NCBI GenBank assembly: GCA_947247005.1
Contig: OX365953.1
Location: 25,418,784 to 25,482,783 of the forward strand
Direction: 5' to 3'
DNA: 64,000 nucleotides
Source of the DNA: Spisula solida
Taxonomy: Eukaryota; Mollusca; Bivalvia; Venerida; Mactridae
A program made the position numbers and the translations under genes. The notes under the pieces are model-generated. The model worked only from the letters and a program-made list of their open reading frames with translations. It was not told where the DNA came from and searched no databases. Each line of letters starts with the position of its first letter. Position 1 is the first letter of the stretch. This document shows positions 13,801 to 25,913 of the stretch, piece after piece.

Positions 13801-15580
13801 AAATGTATCAGTATCAGTTTCACCATGAACAGTTTATTTGTCGCTTATGTAATTGTTATAATGCAATGTAACTGTACATCAACTCCACGCAATAATGCTG
13901 ACAAATTAATGATGACTCGCGTGTAATGACAACAATAATAAATTTGTAGCGCTGTTTGTTGTATATCGACAGTATTACAAGGTGTACGGGGCAACCAATC
14001 AAACCAGGTTATTTATAGAACCATGAGACACTGATTTACTGCTGCTCAAATATCGGTGGAATATATCTATCTATGAACATGGTATAAACATTATATCGAT
14101 GACTAGCAATGATGAATATGTACTTAATAATGCAATATTGACACTTTTTAATGATATATTGTTGTAATGTGTACGTATAAAGCGATAATCGCGATGCTGT
14201 TCTATGTCAATATAAGTACAATGTAAGATAGGACAGTTACGAAGTCAGCTTGTCTATAATAATCAATAGATATCAATATAATAGTAAAACAATATATCGG
14301 TATTTTACAGCTGGTAATAATTAGTCAGCAGTTGCACTATAACTATGCGATAAAACGATCTTTGTACACTGTAATGCTCTAGAAATGCATGCACGTTGTT
14401 TATACATTTTATACACAAGAGTGTATGCACTTGGTTATGCCCCCTTTCAAAGAAGCCTGTTTGTTGACCGGTCAGCAGATCTCCGATAATACACTTAGAA
14501 TATTTTAGATCATCGAATATATTGTATGACGGTTGGACATAAGGAGTTGATGACTGAATTGTGACTGATTCCTACAAATGCATTCCAAGTCTTTTCTAAT
14601 GTCTTGTCTTGGAAGAAGAGATATGTTCTGACTTGAAGGACACAGTCATTGTACTGAAACAACGTACACGCGTATTGCATTCATGTGGTAGTGGGTAATA
14701 TTGGCGGCCTTGCTCGGGTAGAAGAGGACAAACAATCTGAAGGTTTATACCGACTGTTCTTAGTGACAAGCTTGCTAGCTGGAGGTCAAACTCGTCGAGC
14801 CATTTGTTCGCCATATTGTCCATGCCAGTAACTTGTGGAAGAACTACTGTTTTGGCGAGCTTACCGTTACACCACCGATAACATGTATAGTAATATCTGA
14901 ATAACTAAAATAGCATGGAAAGTTGTTGGGTTGTACTATGAGATGAATATATAGCATTAGTAAACTATGCATGTAGACTTATGATAAATACAACAAAAAT
15001 GTAGAAACTGTACATAATGTTTTATTACAGGTAATTAATGGTGTGTAATCATTTGTTCGGCCATGAAGTGTATGTTAGTTTATACATCATTAAAGATGAC
15101 ATCAAAGCCACATGATTGACAGCCATCTAATATTTCTATATTATAATATACTAACACGTGGTAATGGTTGTTTCGCGGTGTTCCAAACGCCATGAACCAA
15201 ATGTAGTCTTGTTCATGGACAATACAATTGCATTGACGTCTCAACTTCCACCAAACATTGATCTCACGACGTAAAATTGTTTCCATATCTAACACAGCTT
15301 GATAAGTTTGTCTTAGATAATCTATTAAAACACAATTCTTTTGTTTTCAATAATATTTTGGAGTCATCCTGTTCGACTAAACCAGAGACGACTGTTATTG
15401 TTCAGACACTCCCTGACCAAACTCATGGTGATAAATCAACCTTCTTGCTGAATAAACAGCTGGAACATATTAATCTCTTTTTATTGGATTTTTGATGTAA
15501 TTAAACATTTATAATTATCATTAATTTCTTATTTAATTAATAAACTAATAACTCATGAAGTGGCATGATCCAGTTACCTA
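10810..15580. other. Non-coding intergenic DNA
   Basis: No recognised gene. The stretch 11570-11830 is locally richer in G/C, with repeated CCCGAA / TTCCGA words, and is open on the plus strand for 69 codons, but shows no known protein motif. Confidence 0.5.
15290..15495 (+). CDS. Unassigned possible terminal exon
   Basis: After an acceptor-like sequence (CATATCTAACACAG) an open frame runs LDKFVLDNLLKHNS to HINLFLLDF and a TGA at 15495. Its composition (TTVIVQTLPDQTHGDKS) looks more protein-like than its neighbours. No homology recognised and no partner exons found. It could easily be chance. Confidence 0.12.
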
Positions 15581-15591
15581 CATTGTATATA

Positions 15592-15819
15592 CAGGGTGTT
15601 AAAAAAGTTTGTTCTCAAAATTTAAAATAATTCTATTTTTTATCTGAACTATGTACGCACTTGTACAATATTCATTTCTTAATCTAATAGCTTCATTTAA
15701 TGCCAGAAAGATTAGAACAATGGTAGATACCTCTGGAAGTTAACCTGAACATTTTACATTCATCTGACTAATTAACCTATTGAAACTTCAAATTTGAGAA
15801 CGAACTTTTTAACACCCTG
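15592..15819. mobile_element. Mariner-like MITE with TA target duplication
   Basis: 228-bp element with inverted ends CAGGGTGTTAAAAAAGTTTG / CGAACTTTTTAACACCCTG (a few mismatches over about 28 bp). It is flanked by TA at 15590-15591 and 15820-15821, the Tc1/mariner duplication. No transposase. Confidence 0.85.
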
Positions 15820-15947
15820 TACATTATGCTGTATTACGTCAAGTACCATCCGTTACCACAGTGATATAAGACGTCGAGGGGTTTTCAAAACTCTGTAACT
15901 ATCATATGTGAAACACAAATACATGTTCCTTTGTGAAAATTAAATAC

Positions 15948-16180
15948 ACACAGAACAGAACAGAACAGAACAGAACAGAACAGAACAGTTTTATTATTAC
16001 AAACATCGGCAATTTATAACACCAGAACAGAACAGAACAGAACGGAACAGAACGGAACGGAACGGAACGGAACGGAACAGAACAGAACATAACAGAACAG
16101 AACAGAACAGTTCTGTTCTGTTCTGTTCTGTTCTGTTCTGTTCTGGTGTTATAAATTGCCGATGTTTGTAATAAAATTGT
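15948..16180. repeat. (CAGAA)n tract inside a large inverted repeat
   Basis: A pentamer AGAAC/GGAAC tract runs from 15950 to about 16110 and then flips to GTTCT up to about 16145. On both sides lies a unique sequence in opposite orientation: TTACAAACATCGGCAATTTA (about 15997) and its complement ending at about 16172. The two arms plus pentamers can fold into one long hairpin centred near 16100. Confidence 0.9.
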
Positions 16181-16189
16181 GAAATGGTT

Positions 16190-17590
16190 TCCATGACAAC
16201 ACCAGTTTTGATGTACGAATCCTACAAACAATTTGCTAATTTTGCATAAAAAGTCTAGTTTAGGCCCTTTATTTTACTAGGTTACAGATAGTTAATGTTT
16301 TACATTTAAACCGACTTCTTGGCAAAACGTAAATTCAACCAGAATGTCTTTGTTCTTAATTAACAAGAGCTGCAAATTATACATGGGGTGCAACTAATTA
16401 CAGCCGCAAAAAAGTAGGTGTTGCGTCAGACAAATACTAAGGAATTGACAATTTTATATAATTGTTTTGCATTGGAATATATACACTGTATAGAATAATT
16501 CGAAATAATAAAATGATTAAGAAACTTCATACTATGGCTTTAGTGTGGCATAATTCTAGATTTTACAACATTACTATCCCTTGGGATTATGCAAATAATA
16601 ATACGTTTTTCAACCCTACCCCCTTTGTGTATTTTTTGGCAATTTTTGGAAGCTCAAACTAGAAACCTTCATTTCATCTCACACTGAAGTACTTAATCCA
16701 TAGCTTACTAATTATATATTTACATATAGGCTAGGGTTATATCTATTCAATAATGTACAAATGAAACATATTTCCTCCATTCACTTATTAGCAATGATGC
16801 TAAGTTTGATTCTCAATATTTTCTGGGCATACTGTATAACACATTTGTCTCGTTTCGTGAATATACCGTAGATGATGATTGATCTTGTATTTCCCTGCAT
16901 TTATCCATGGTATTTTAACTTGCATGGTTTTATCCATTTCAATACGCTTTAACCATGCCTTAATTGTGATTGTTTTAAGTCTTTTGAGTGCTATATATAA
17001 AACTGGTATAATAGAATGAATAAATATTCTCAGACTTTCTACATTTTATCATTTGGAACAACACAGTCATTAAAGCGGCCGTGTAACAATGTGCAATACT
17101 GCGATGACTTATTTTGAACCTAGCACGTCGGAATCCGGGTTTGATGCGGTATTAAAGTTATTAAATGAATTACTACTAGGAGCGCAGAAGTACTATGTAG
17201 CATTATATACGAAGCTGAAATCGTTAGAATTCTGTAGAGAAATTGAACTCGTGAATTCGTGAAGTTGAAATAACGAATTCGTGAAGACGAATACTACGTC
17301 CAAGTGGAGACTTTAGACGACATTTCCCCTTATTAATAAATCACACGATCATTGCAAAAAACCTCAATGGTCATGATCAAGAATCATGTGTTACATGACA
17401 AAAAAGGTTAACGATCTGGCCATGACTACAGTTTTTACATAATTTACGCTGTACGAAAGAATCAACAAATAGAAAAGAAGTCAGTTGATCGGACAGTGTA
17501 AACTTTGATTGATCAGTGGCGGGTTATTGCGGGGGTGTCGGCGTCCTTCATCTGGTCGCGTTTTGTATTCCAATCTTTTTCATCACATAT
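16190..17590. other. Non-coding intergenic DNA
   Basis: Nothing supported. A short duplication of GAATTCGTGAAG occurs at about 17250-17290. Confidence 0.5.
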
Positions 17591-17595
17591 TAGTA

Positions 17596-17708
17596 CAAAA
17601 ATAAACAGGACTTGGGCCCTCATGGGTAGAGTATTGTATTGTTTATAGAAAAGGGGTTTCCGAATTCTGATGATGTATATTATAGAACAATAGTCCTGTT
17701 TATTTTTG
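17596..17708. repeat. 113-bp inverted-repeat element
   Basis: Perfect 17-bp inverted ends CAAAAATAAACAGGACT (17596-17612) and the complement at 17692-17708 surround about 80 bp of unique sequence. No obvious target duplication. Probably a short MITE. Confidence 0.55.
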
Positions 17709-17817
17709 AATCTTCCTCGTATGTATGCATTATATACCAAAATAAAGAATATGTTATAACTAATATAGCGTTACACGAATATTACCATTGACATGTAATA
17801 AAAAGTTCTTTATTGAA

Positions 17818-17900
17818 TAATAATAATAATAATAATAACTTTATTTTCCGATGATATACCCGTTAAGCCGAGGGCCTATCTCCCATGGGGTCATCTAACA
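17818..17900 (-). mobile_element. Possible retroelement tail with (AAT)n
   Basis: An AATAATAAT run followed by ACTTTATTTTCCGATGATAT and CGTTAAGCCGAGGGC. On the minus strand this is a unique end followed by (ATT)n, a layout common for 3' ends of SINEs and LINEs. Confidence 0.3.
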
Positions 17901-18961
17901 AAACAAGCATAAATATATACAAACATTCAAAAACATCAATAAAATAAAAGGCGTTTTCTGAGTATTTGTAACATTACACCAGAATGTCAGTCAAATATAC
18001 AATATTGACGAAAACGTATATTACATGTACATAATGTTTAAGTAGTAAATATACAATTAAATTATACAGCTTTGTATAGCGGTATCCAAAAGTTTCCCTT
18101 CTTCGATTGAATAGCCGAATCGATCTGTACATAGACCCAGTATGGTGAATTCGTGCTCAAAATGCCGATGGAAGTATGCAATCAGGAGTAATATATAGAC
18201 AGAACTAACTGATGATCAGAATTAACTGGAGTACTAATTATACCATACTACAGGATCTGTAAAGTAATGATAGTTGTTGAAATGTCACAGATTTCTCCTT
18301 ATTCATCGAGAGACAATCCTTAATTATATTCGGTAATGCATGAAACCAGAAGCAGATATATACAACCAAATGTCTGACTGAGTACTAAGTACGAGGGGTG
18401 ATCGCGCAGTTCGTATAATTTGCTTATGATTTATTTATTTTTAGTTATATATTAATGAAACTTCACTACCAAGATGGTCAACTTGATTGAAGTTGAATTA
18501 TAGAACGGAATAAATAGCCGCCAACTTATGCGACAATTAACAGTACCCTTGGCAAGCTGCAACACCTGGTCGCGCCGCACAGCAAAATTGCTGTATTTTC
18601 CATCTTTCGTATTTGTAAATGTTGTACATTGTATTACACATACTATATTACATCTCCTTCTATAATGCCAAGTGTGGAATTAATAACATAGCCTACATAT
18701 ATGTAGATATATATAAGTGGGAACTTTTCAGTGACTCACAGTATATAATGTCAAATGTCTGTGTATATTGAAATATTTACCGCTCAATTTGATTCTATCT
18801 GAATGAAACGTTAGAGATTTCAGTTGTTTAGAATAATTTATAACAGCGTTATAGTTTATGCTTGATATAACAGTATTCATGCCATGTAAACGACAAAATT
18901 GCGGCTACTTTGATGCATTGCATCAAAAATTTATCTTGTATAAATAAATGTAACAGTCTGT

Positions 18962-19207
18962 GTGTTGGTGCACTGTTCTACTATTGTTACAGTGGCCACT
19001 GATCCAAGCACCCCTCTTAATTCCAAACCCAGGCAAACTTTACTTTTCAATGAAAATGTCCAGGAACTTGGACAGTGTAGCACTTATAATAACAGTAAGA
19101 GTTATATTGCGCCCGAATACTCGTCAAAAGCTAGACTAGAACGTTGTCATGTCAATCTGAGAAAAAATAGCATGCGCGTTCTAAGTATAAATATGTTCAA
19201 TTGTTAA
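18962..19207 (+). pseudogene. Possible LINE endonuclease start fragment
   Basis: An 81-codon open frame ending LRKNSMRVLSINMFNC. The motif VLSIN resembles the first strand of the AP-endonuclease domain of non-LTR retrotransposons ('LRILSINVCGL'). The frame stops right after it and nothing recognisable follows, so this would be a 5' piece of a dead copy. The resemblance is short. Confidence 0.25.
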
Positions 19208-19827
19208 CATACATTACTGTCTAACACAATGTAATACGTAATAGACAGTGTTACATAACAGTCTATCTACCCGACAATACGCATGTCATTTTATATTTTA
19301 TATACAAATCTAATTACATATGGGCTTATTGGCGACAGTTGCCTGACTATGTTAACATCAAGGTCGGACACACACAGATGTGCATATTAGGGCAATTAGT
19401 GTAATTTGCACAGATACACCATTTGCCAGTCATTATGTCATAAGTTGGTGATTTTATCGTGCGAACTGTCAAATTATATGAGTTTGTTAATGGAGATTTG
19501 CCTCAGGGAGAACAAGACGGTGTTTGAAAACATAACCTGGCATTTACCTTCGACATCCTTTCATCATTATTATACAAGGTGATAAATGAATAATGCTGTA
19601 AATATTAGTCTTATCAGTATGTAGACGTTGTGTAATACACTAACGAACTTCTAGGGTTGCGTAATTGTTTAGTAATTCCATTGAAATTAAGGTCCTGGGT
19701 AACAACTTTGTCAGTAGAGAACATCTGATCTAGTTACCAGTATTAAGCACATGGCCAAAATCTCGTTTTACGCTAATAGATCTTGCGTGAATGAAACTAT
19801 CCGAACTATTGATGCTCCGCCTTCAAG

Positions 19828-20345
19828 TTAGCTCACCTGTCACATACATGTATTGTGAGCTTTTGTGGTCGCTCTTCGTGCGTGCGTCAACAATTCATTC
19901 AAACAACATCTTCTCTGAAACCAAATGGCCAATTTCATTTTTTTACACATATGTTCCTTGGGTGACCCTCTACGGAATTCCTTGAAATAAATTTGATTCG
20001 TCAATAGATATGGTCGCCAGGGGGTGGGGCTCTTTTGCTATATAGCTTTAATATAATAAAACCTGAAAATTTCAAAATAATTTTGCAGAAATGATAGTTG
20101 GATGACCCTCTTACAAAAGTGACAATTCTTTCATGACTCGACAAAAGACATGGCCACCAGTGGTGGGGTTTGTTACATTCGGAAAACTGCTAGGCCGACT
20201 GCATCTGTAGATGCATTGTAGCATTTTTCATGGACTCCCAACAAGCTAGTCAGTCCAATGTTAATATTCACATTTTGTACCTGCTTACATAGGGACATCG
20301 TTCTCAGATGAGCGACATAGGGCCATCATGGCCCTCTTGTTAATA
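19828..20345 (-). mobile_element. Dispersed bivalve-type repeat (GGTGAGC / AACAAGAGGGCC family)
   Basis: Begins GCTCACCTGTCACATAC and ends GGCCATCATGGCCCTCTTGTT. This is the reverse orientation of the unit at 56587-57522, which begins AACAAGAGGGCC and ends GACAGGTGAGC. The interior has CATGGCCACCAGTGGTGGGG blocks. No coding capacity. Confidence 0.7.
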
Positions 20346-20782
20346 ATTAAAAAAATATGTCTTTTTTCTAACTATTACATGTATAAAGATAAATTATTTG
20401 AACTGAATTAATAAGGTTTTTTAAAAAATCCAATGACATACAATACGTTGGCTACATAATGTCAACATAGTAGGTTTTTTGGAGACTGGCTCAATTATAT
20501 TATTGTGAAATTGATTGAAATCACTTATTTACCGGAGGTATGTGTCTCCGACTATTGAAGGTATTTAATTTGTTACACTAATTTAAAATGATTGATTGGT
20601 CTGTGTAGACAGACATGTTGTACATGCATAATTTGAGGTAATGTAACCATTTGTTCTGTGTTTATCATGTTGACACATGTATAACTGTTCAGAACAAAAA
20701 GGAACAGTGGGTCTTCATGACAAATTGTGACACAGTTTAATAGGGAACAGACGTTGGTTGTGTACGGACTGATGTAAAACAT

Positions 20783-21410
20783 GAGTACGAACGGAATCTA
20801 AACAGTGTTGATGGTGTCCACCCCATTGCCCTATGTCTTTATTGAGTACGAACGGAATCTAAACAGTGTTGATGGTGTCCATCCCATTGCCCTCTGTCTT
20901 TATTGAGTACGAACGGAATCTAAACAGTGTTGATGGTGTCCACCCCATTGCCCTCTGTCTTTATTGAGTACGAACGGAATCTAAACAGTGTTGATGGTGT
21001 CCACCCCATTGCCCTATGTCTTTATTGAGTACGAACGGAATCTCAACAGTGTTGATGGTGTCCACCCCATTGCCCTCTGTCTTTATTGAGTACGAACGGA
21101 ATCTAAACAGTGTTGATGGTGTCCACCCCATTGCCCTCTGTCTTTATTGAGTACGAACGGAATCTAAACAGTGTTGATGGTGTCCACCCCATTGCCCTCT
21201 GTCTTTATTGAGTACGAACGGAATCTAAACAGTGTTGGTAGTGTCCATCCCATTGCCCTCTGTCTTTATTGAGTACGAACGGAATCTATACAGTGTTGGT
21301 AGTGTCCATCCCATTGCCCTCTGTCTTTATTGAGTACGAACGGACTCTAAACAGTGTTGGTAGTGTCCATCCCATTGCCCTCTGTCTTTATTGAGTACGA
21401 ACGGACTTTG
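20783..21410 (+). repeat. 61-bp minisatellite, about 10 units
   Basis: Unit GAGTACGAACGGAATCTAAA then CAGTGTTGATGGTGTCCACC and CCATTGCCCTCTGTCTTTATT. Starts at 20783, 20844, 20905 and so on, exactly every 61 bp. Early units carry TTGATGGTGTCCACC and the last three TTGGTAGTGTCCATC, so the array grew from two lineages. Confidence 0.97.
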
Positions 21411-21414
21411 GTCT

Positions 21415-22825
21415 TAGTACTAAGTGTGGTTAATTATTTAAGAAATAATTGATATTGAACTTGTAATTTATCGTAGCATAAATCATGGTCATGAGTTCGG
21501 ATGCGTGTAATTAAATCACGAGTGCGTAAAACGAATGATTTATTGCACGAATTCAAACGGCAAGCTTTAATAGACTATTTACATTAAGGATAGTGATGCA
21601 TGCCATTGATGCATGCAACGAATTGCCTAGTGTATTTATTCCTGCAACAACAACCCACTTTTTAAAAAAAAATTACACGAATTAGAACTTGCTCTTATTC
21701 CGTGCGACAGTTTCCCCATAAATTTACCGATAAGAGGGTAAGAAAGCAGTCAGTTATCCATTTTCATCAAAATAAACCCCACTCTGGTTATTTATCAAGT
21801 ATTTTATATGGTTGAGAGGCAAACAACTGGCCTGGACAGACAATTTTATTGAAACCTTTATTGATCAATATCAAAAAGAAAGACGTCAACGTCCGTTCCT
21901 ACGTCCTACTCGTATATATCACTGTATTTCAACGTTAGATTCATTATGCGACAAGTGAGGGTTCTTTAGACGTGTGATTACCGATGGTGCGTCGGCACGG
22001 GACTGGTATTGATATTTGTCACAAAGCTTTCATCATTTGCAGCAGTCTGAATAACGAGTGCTTTATTATAATTTTGATGAGTGGTCCTTGTGTAGGAATT
22101 TATCAAATGGGAGCAACACTGTATATCAGAATGGATGTGCTCCAAGTGTTGACACTTTGAATGAATATAAGAACAACGTTGAGAGGAGCTTGGTGTCCTG
22201 TGTACAGCAGAAATGTAGGACGCTTCTACGTTGTTATTATTATTACTAATTACATTAACGCCTTGTGATTATGTTAAACAGGGGAGTTGTTGTCAAACCT
22301 CGCCCACATTGTTATTTATTGGATCATGCTACATGTATGAATGCCACCAACGTGATCTGCATGGTAAATGTGGGTCATGAGTCAAGCTGACCGATCGGTG
22401 CAAAGATATTCATGTAATTTAACTATAGTCATATGACCGTTTGTCTATAAACAAAAAAGCTGTAACATCAACACAAAACAGTAGGCCTATAAAACCAGCT
22501 TTAAAAACATTCAAAAAGCACCTTATTATGCCCAGGGTCCTACCTTTCGTGTCCTGTGCCATCCACATTTATCTTAGGTTAGTGCAGTACAGTCAGTAAT
22601 TGGTAGGTGTTTTTATATTTTCCAGAGTTAATGATTAGAGATCATCTCTGCCCAACGTATAATCAGAAAGATTTGCCTCAATACATGCAGAATAAACCAT
22701 TAATTTTGTGCAGCTTCATGGCGATTCTTACTTTAAGGACTTTTTTGAGACTTGCAGCAATTCGTTTGATATACATGTGTATAAATAGTAAAATAATTTA
22801 TGCAGCTGCAGTCATACTATTTATA
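21415..22825. other. Non-coding intergenic DNA
   Basis: No gene recognised. The short open frames (for example 22058-22249) carry no known motif. Confidence 0.5.
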
Positions 22826-22829
22826 AAAG

Positions 22830-23233
22830 AAGTCAAATGGGGGAATGTCACGGACTAAAAATGATAAATTCTTTACGCCTGAAATCAGGACTTGCAGTAA
22901 CATTGTCTCGTTCAGTTTTGTGTTAAGCATTGTGACGTATGCTTGTGGCCTGTGCTTTTCTTATGTGCGTGTTCCTTTTTGTGCCTTTAGTGCTCCGCGA
23001 TTTCTGTCGACGACTGCCTTACTTATCCGATTTTTCATTGTTTTTTTTGTCAATGTGTTTGGTTATTTTGTCAGGTTCCAGCACCATAAACGATAGACTG
23101 ATCACGGTTTCCATTTGAATGTATTTGTTGAACCATATCGTTCTGTGTTAAACGTGAATTGGGATTCCTATTCTGACATTGGCATTACGTCATTCAAGTA
23201 AGTGTAGTTTCTACAAGTAACGGACGTGTAACA
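22830..23233 (+). mobile_element. Probable LTR (Ty3/Gypsy style) with polypurine tract
   Basis: AAAAGAAGTCAAATGGGGGAA looks like a polypurine tract and is followed directly by TGTCACGGAC (22846), a common LTR 5' end. A plausible 3' end is CGTGTAACA at 23233, giving TG...CA ends and a length near 388 bp. No internal polyprotein or second LTR was recognised, so this is a 3' remnant or solo LTR. The end point is uncertain. Confidence 0.4.
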
Positions 23234-23397
23234 GACGATAATAAAACGTGTACTATATCACACAGTAATGCGTATGCACGGAAAACTTAAGAAATAGTTC
23301 ATATTGGCATTATATGGACTAGCTAGTCAGCCCAAAGAAATAGTTCACATCACTGAGAGCCCTATAAAATTATTTGGACTGGCTAGGTAGCCCTAAT

Positions 23398-23901
23398 CAA
23401 AGACCTAAATATTCACAGATTGGACACTTAGTTGAAAACGGAGAGAAAATGCAAAATGGCATGCAGCAGATGCTAATATTTTGCATGAACGCTTTTGTTT
23501 GTCATCCTTTTTAATGACAAGTATCTCATTTTGAAGAGCTAAGTTTCTTCTACTGCATGATCTGATGATGTAACTTACTTTTTTCTATCTCTTATAGAAT
23601 TCAGAAAATGTTTGTTTTAACGAGGCAAATTGGGTATTTTTTGATAAAATTGAAATTTCCATTAAAATGAGAGTAGGTCTGGCTCTTTGATGTCTATTGC
23701 TTTGTTTCTGGACTGATTTCAATAAATTAGGTATCATTTTAAAGCAGAATAATAAATCTTATGCATAAACTTATTATTTTTTCCTATGTATATTAGAACA
23801 GGAGATATAAGGTATTAAGAACAAACGAGATTTCAGAAGACTGCCGCGAGATATTGTGAGATTTAGTAGATTTTTCCAATCTTTGTATATTTAGGTCTTT
23901 G
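23398..23901. mobile_element. TIR element with 15-bp TIRs and 7-bp target duplication
   Basis: 504 bp. Perfect inverted ends CAAAGACCTAAATAT. Flanked by CCCTAAT at 23391-23397 and again at 23902-23908. The interior is AT-rich with no transposase. The family is uncertain: hAT-like is possible but the perfect duplication is 7 bp, not 8. Confidence 0.8.
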
Positions 23902-24382
23902 CCCTAATGGTGTATATGGAACGCTCAATTTATACACACATGCCCCTTCCGCAACCTCCATATTATATGGACTGGCTTGTCCTTCTATGTGGATGCCTTG
24001 CTTGCTGACTAGGTTAATCCAGAGGCATTTAGTTTAGTTGGCATCTAGCCGTGTTTCTTGCAGTTTGTTCTGCTGTATATGGGATGGGAGACCAGCCATC
24101 GGCATCGTCAATGTCTTCTAGCTACCACCAACTATTTCTTTGTACATGAGACACAGTTATTTGTTGTAACCTTACTCATCATGTGACAAATTATGATACA
24201 CCAGAGCTGTCTATGACAAGCTCTATAGGAAGGAGAGGATAAAGAATCTCTAAGAGGTCCATTGTGACCATAGTCTGCTAGTGAAATATGGGTTAAAGTG
24301 TTGGTACCCAAGAAAAGATAGGAGTCAGGGAGAAAGTGTGATTCTTATGTATGCCTCATGATAGACTGGCCCTTTAAGGAAA

Positions 24383-24649
24383 CAGGGATGTCAATAGAGC
24401 AAAATTAAAAATCCTGAAAATCATAAGCGGCTGACCATTTTTGACAAACTAGAGGCTGTCAACCATATATAACTCAGTTTTTCAAACTTTTTATTGAAGA
24501 AAATCCTTCAGAGCAGATATAATTGACCATAATTTTGCCATTTCTTGAGGTATTTTCACCAATTAACTTTTATTTTGGTCAGGAAGCATAGCTCTTCAAG
24601 GATAGACAAATCCGGAATTCCAGATAAATCCGGAAAATTGACACCCCTG
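24383..24649. mobile_element. hAT-like MITE with CAGGGRTGTCAAT ends
   Basis: 267 bp with ends CAGGGATGTCAAT and ATTGACACCCCTG (one mismatch). Flanked by AAGGAAA on both sides (24376-24382, 24650-24656). CAGGG-type ends and a duplication of 7-8 bp suggest hAT. Confidence 0.75.
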
Positions 24650-24745
24650 AAGGAAAACACTCACAACACTTTAATTAATTAACACATTTACACATCATAT
24701 CAACAAACAAACAAACATGTAGTATAGGATATTGATGTTTTCTTC

Positions 24746-24751
24746 TTTATT
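24746..24751 (-). terminator. Candidate eIF3c poly(A) signal AATAAA
   Basis: First AATAAA on the minus strand downstream of the eIF3c stop, about 1.1 kb away. No other AATAAA was seen between 25872 and here. It implies a 3'UTR of about 1.15 kb (25872 to roughly 24730). Confidence 0.35.
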
Positions 24752-25872
24752 TAAGTTTTTCAAGTTTTTTTTCCAAGTTTTATATCAGGTCACAATCAGA
24801 AACATGTACTGACTTAAATATCATTAATCACATAGCACTAATAGTTGAAGATAAACTTTGGGCAGGCTGTCTTTGTCTAGAGTATATCATGTTTTATACC
24901 TCCATATTATTAAAGGAGTACAAATGTCATGGGTTTAACATGTTACACAGTGCAAGTAGCCATTTTTTTCAGCACGCCAATCCAGATACGAACAAAAAGA
25001 AATTAATTATAGCTAATAGAAAAAAACATGCTTTACACTTTTTGTAGGTCTAGACGATAGTACATTCAAACTCATTGCAAAAATATTTTGTGAAATTAAG
25101 TATATTCTTCCATTCAGCTGTATGACTTTTGTTGTAATTTGAACTTTTGTGAACACATAAATCGTGGATAAAGACAGCCTGCCCTCAACGTCATGATCTC
25201 ATCATATATGTCCGCAGATAGCAGTCAGCTGTTGGTAACATGTCACATGATCTAGCTAATATTGCCATACACGGATATTTCATATACTGATTTTTCAATA
25301 CATGAAATTCAACATATGATATATCTAATTGTATTTTAAAACATGATTGACACATGGAAATGTTATTGTATATTGATAGATTTAGAGAATGAAAATACGA
25401 ATCCACAACATAACTAGACAGTACATCTTCCATGTCATTAACATGTGTTTCCATACCACGTCCACAGAATGGAAAAATGCAAGTACTGAAATAAATCTGA
25501 CACTGGTCAATAAATAATCCCCGAATGTCAATCACATACATTAAATATTCTGTATCAATGTCTAATATAACAACACAAGTATGTGTATTTACAAACAAAG
25601 TTTAAATTCAGTAAATACAAATAATGAAAAATAGTCACTTAACAGCTGGCAAAGAAACGTCGTACAAGTCTTTTTAAAGATGACAAAAATATCAAGAAAT
25701 AAAATAAGTCACAGAAAAAAACGTTCACGCTAAATATTTCTGTCCACCAATCAGATGATAACAGTAGCAATATGCTTCTCCTGATGAAATTTTGTTCGGA
25801 ACTTCTGAATTCAACACAAGCTAAACACTAGAGTTATGCTGAATAAATTAACGTTGGTACTATGTTGTAGGA

Positions 25873-25913
25873 TTAGTAGGCTCGCTGTTGTTGATTTCTC
25901 TGATTTCTACGAT
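25873..25913 (-). CDS. EIF3C: eIF3c coding exon 20 (stop exon)
   Basis: Residues 869-881: [13 protein letters not shown] then TAA at 25875-25873. It matches the QQQSQTAY-type ending of animal eIF3c. Acceptor ttgcag at 25914-25919. Confidence 0.9.

Noticed and set aside
14596..14823. 75-codon minus-strand frame as a gene
   Set aside because: No recognised motif, no partner exons, and a length expected by chance in a slightly GC-richer stretch.
15902..16231. 109-codon minus-strand frame rich in CSVLF/RSVPF
   Set aside because: Translation of the pentamer hairpin. No biological motif.
20783..21410. CRISPR-like array
   Set aside because: Units are contiguous 61-bp repeats with no variable spacers, in an animal genome.
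25191..25598. 135-codon minus-strand frame
   Set aside because: It lies in the presumed eIF3c 3'UTR, with no known motif and a composition typical of chance AT-rich frames.
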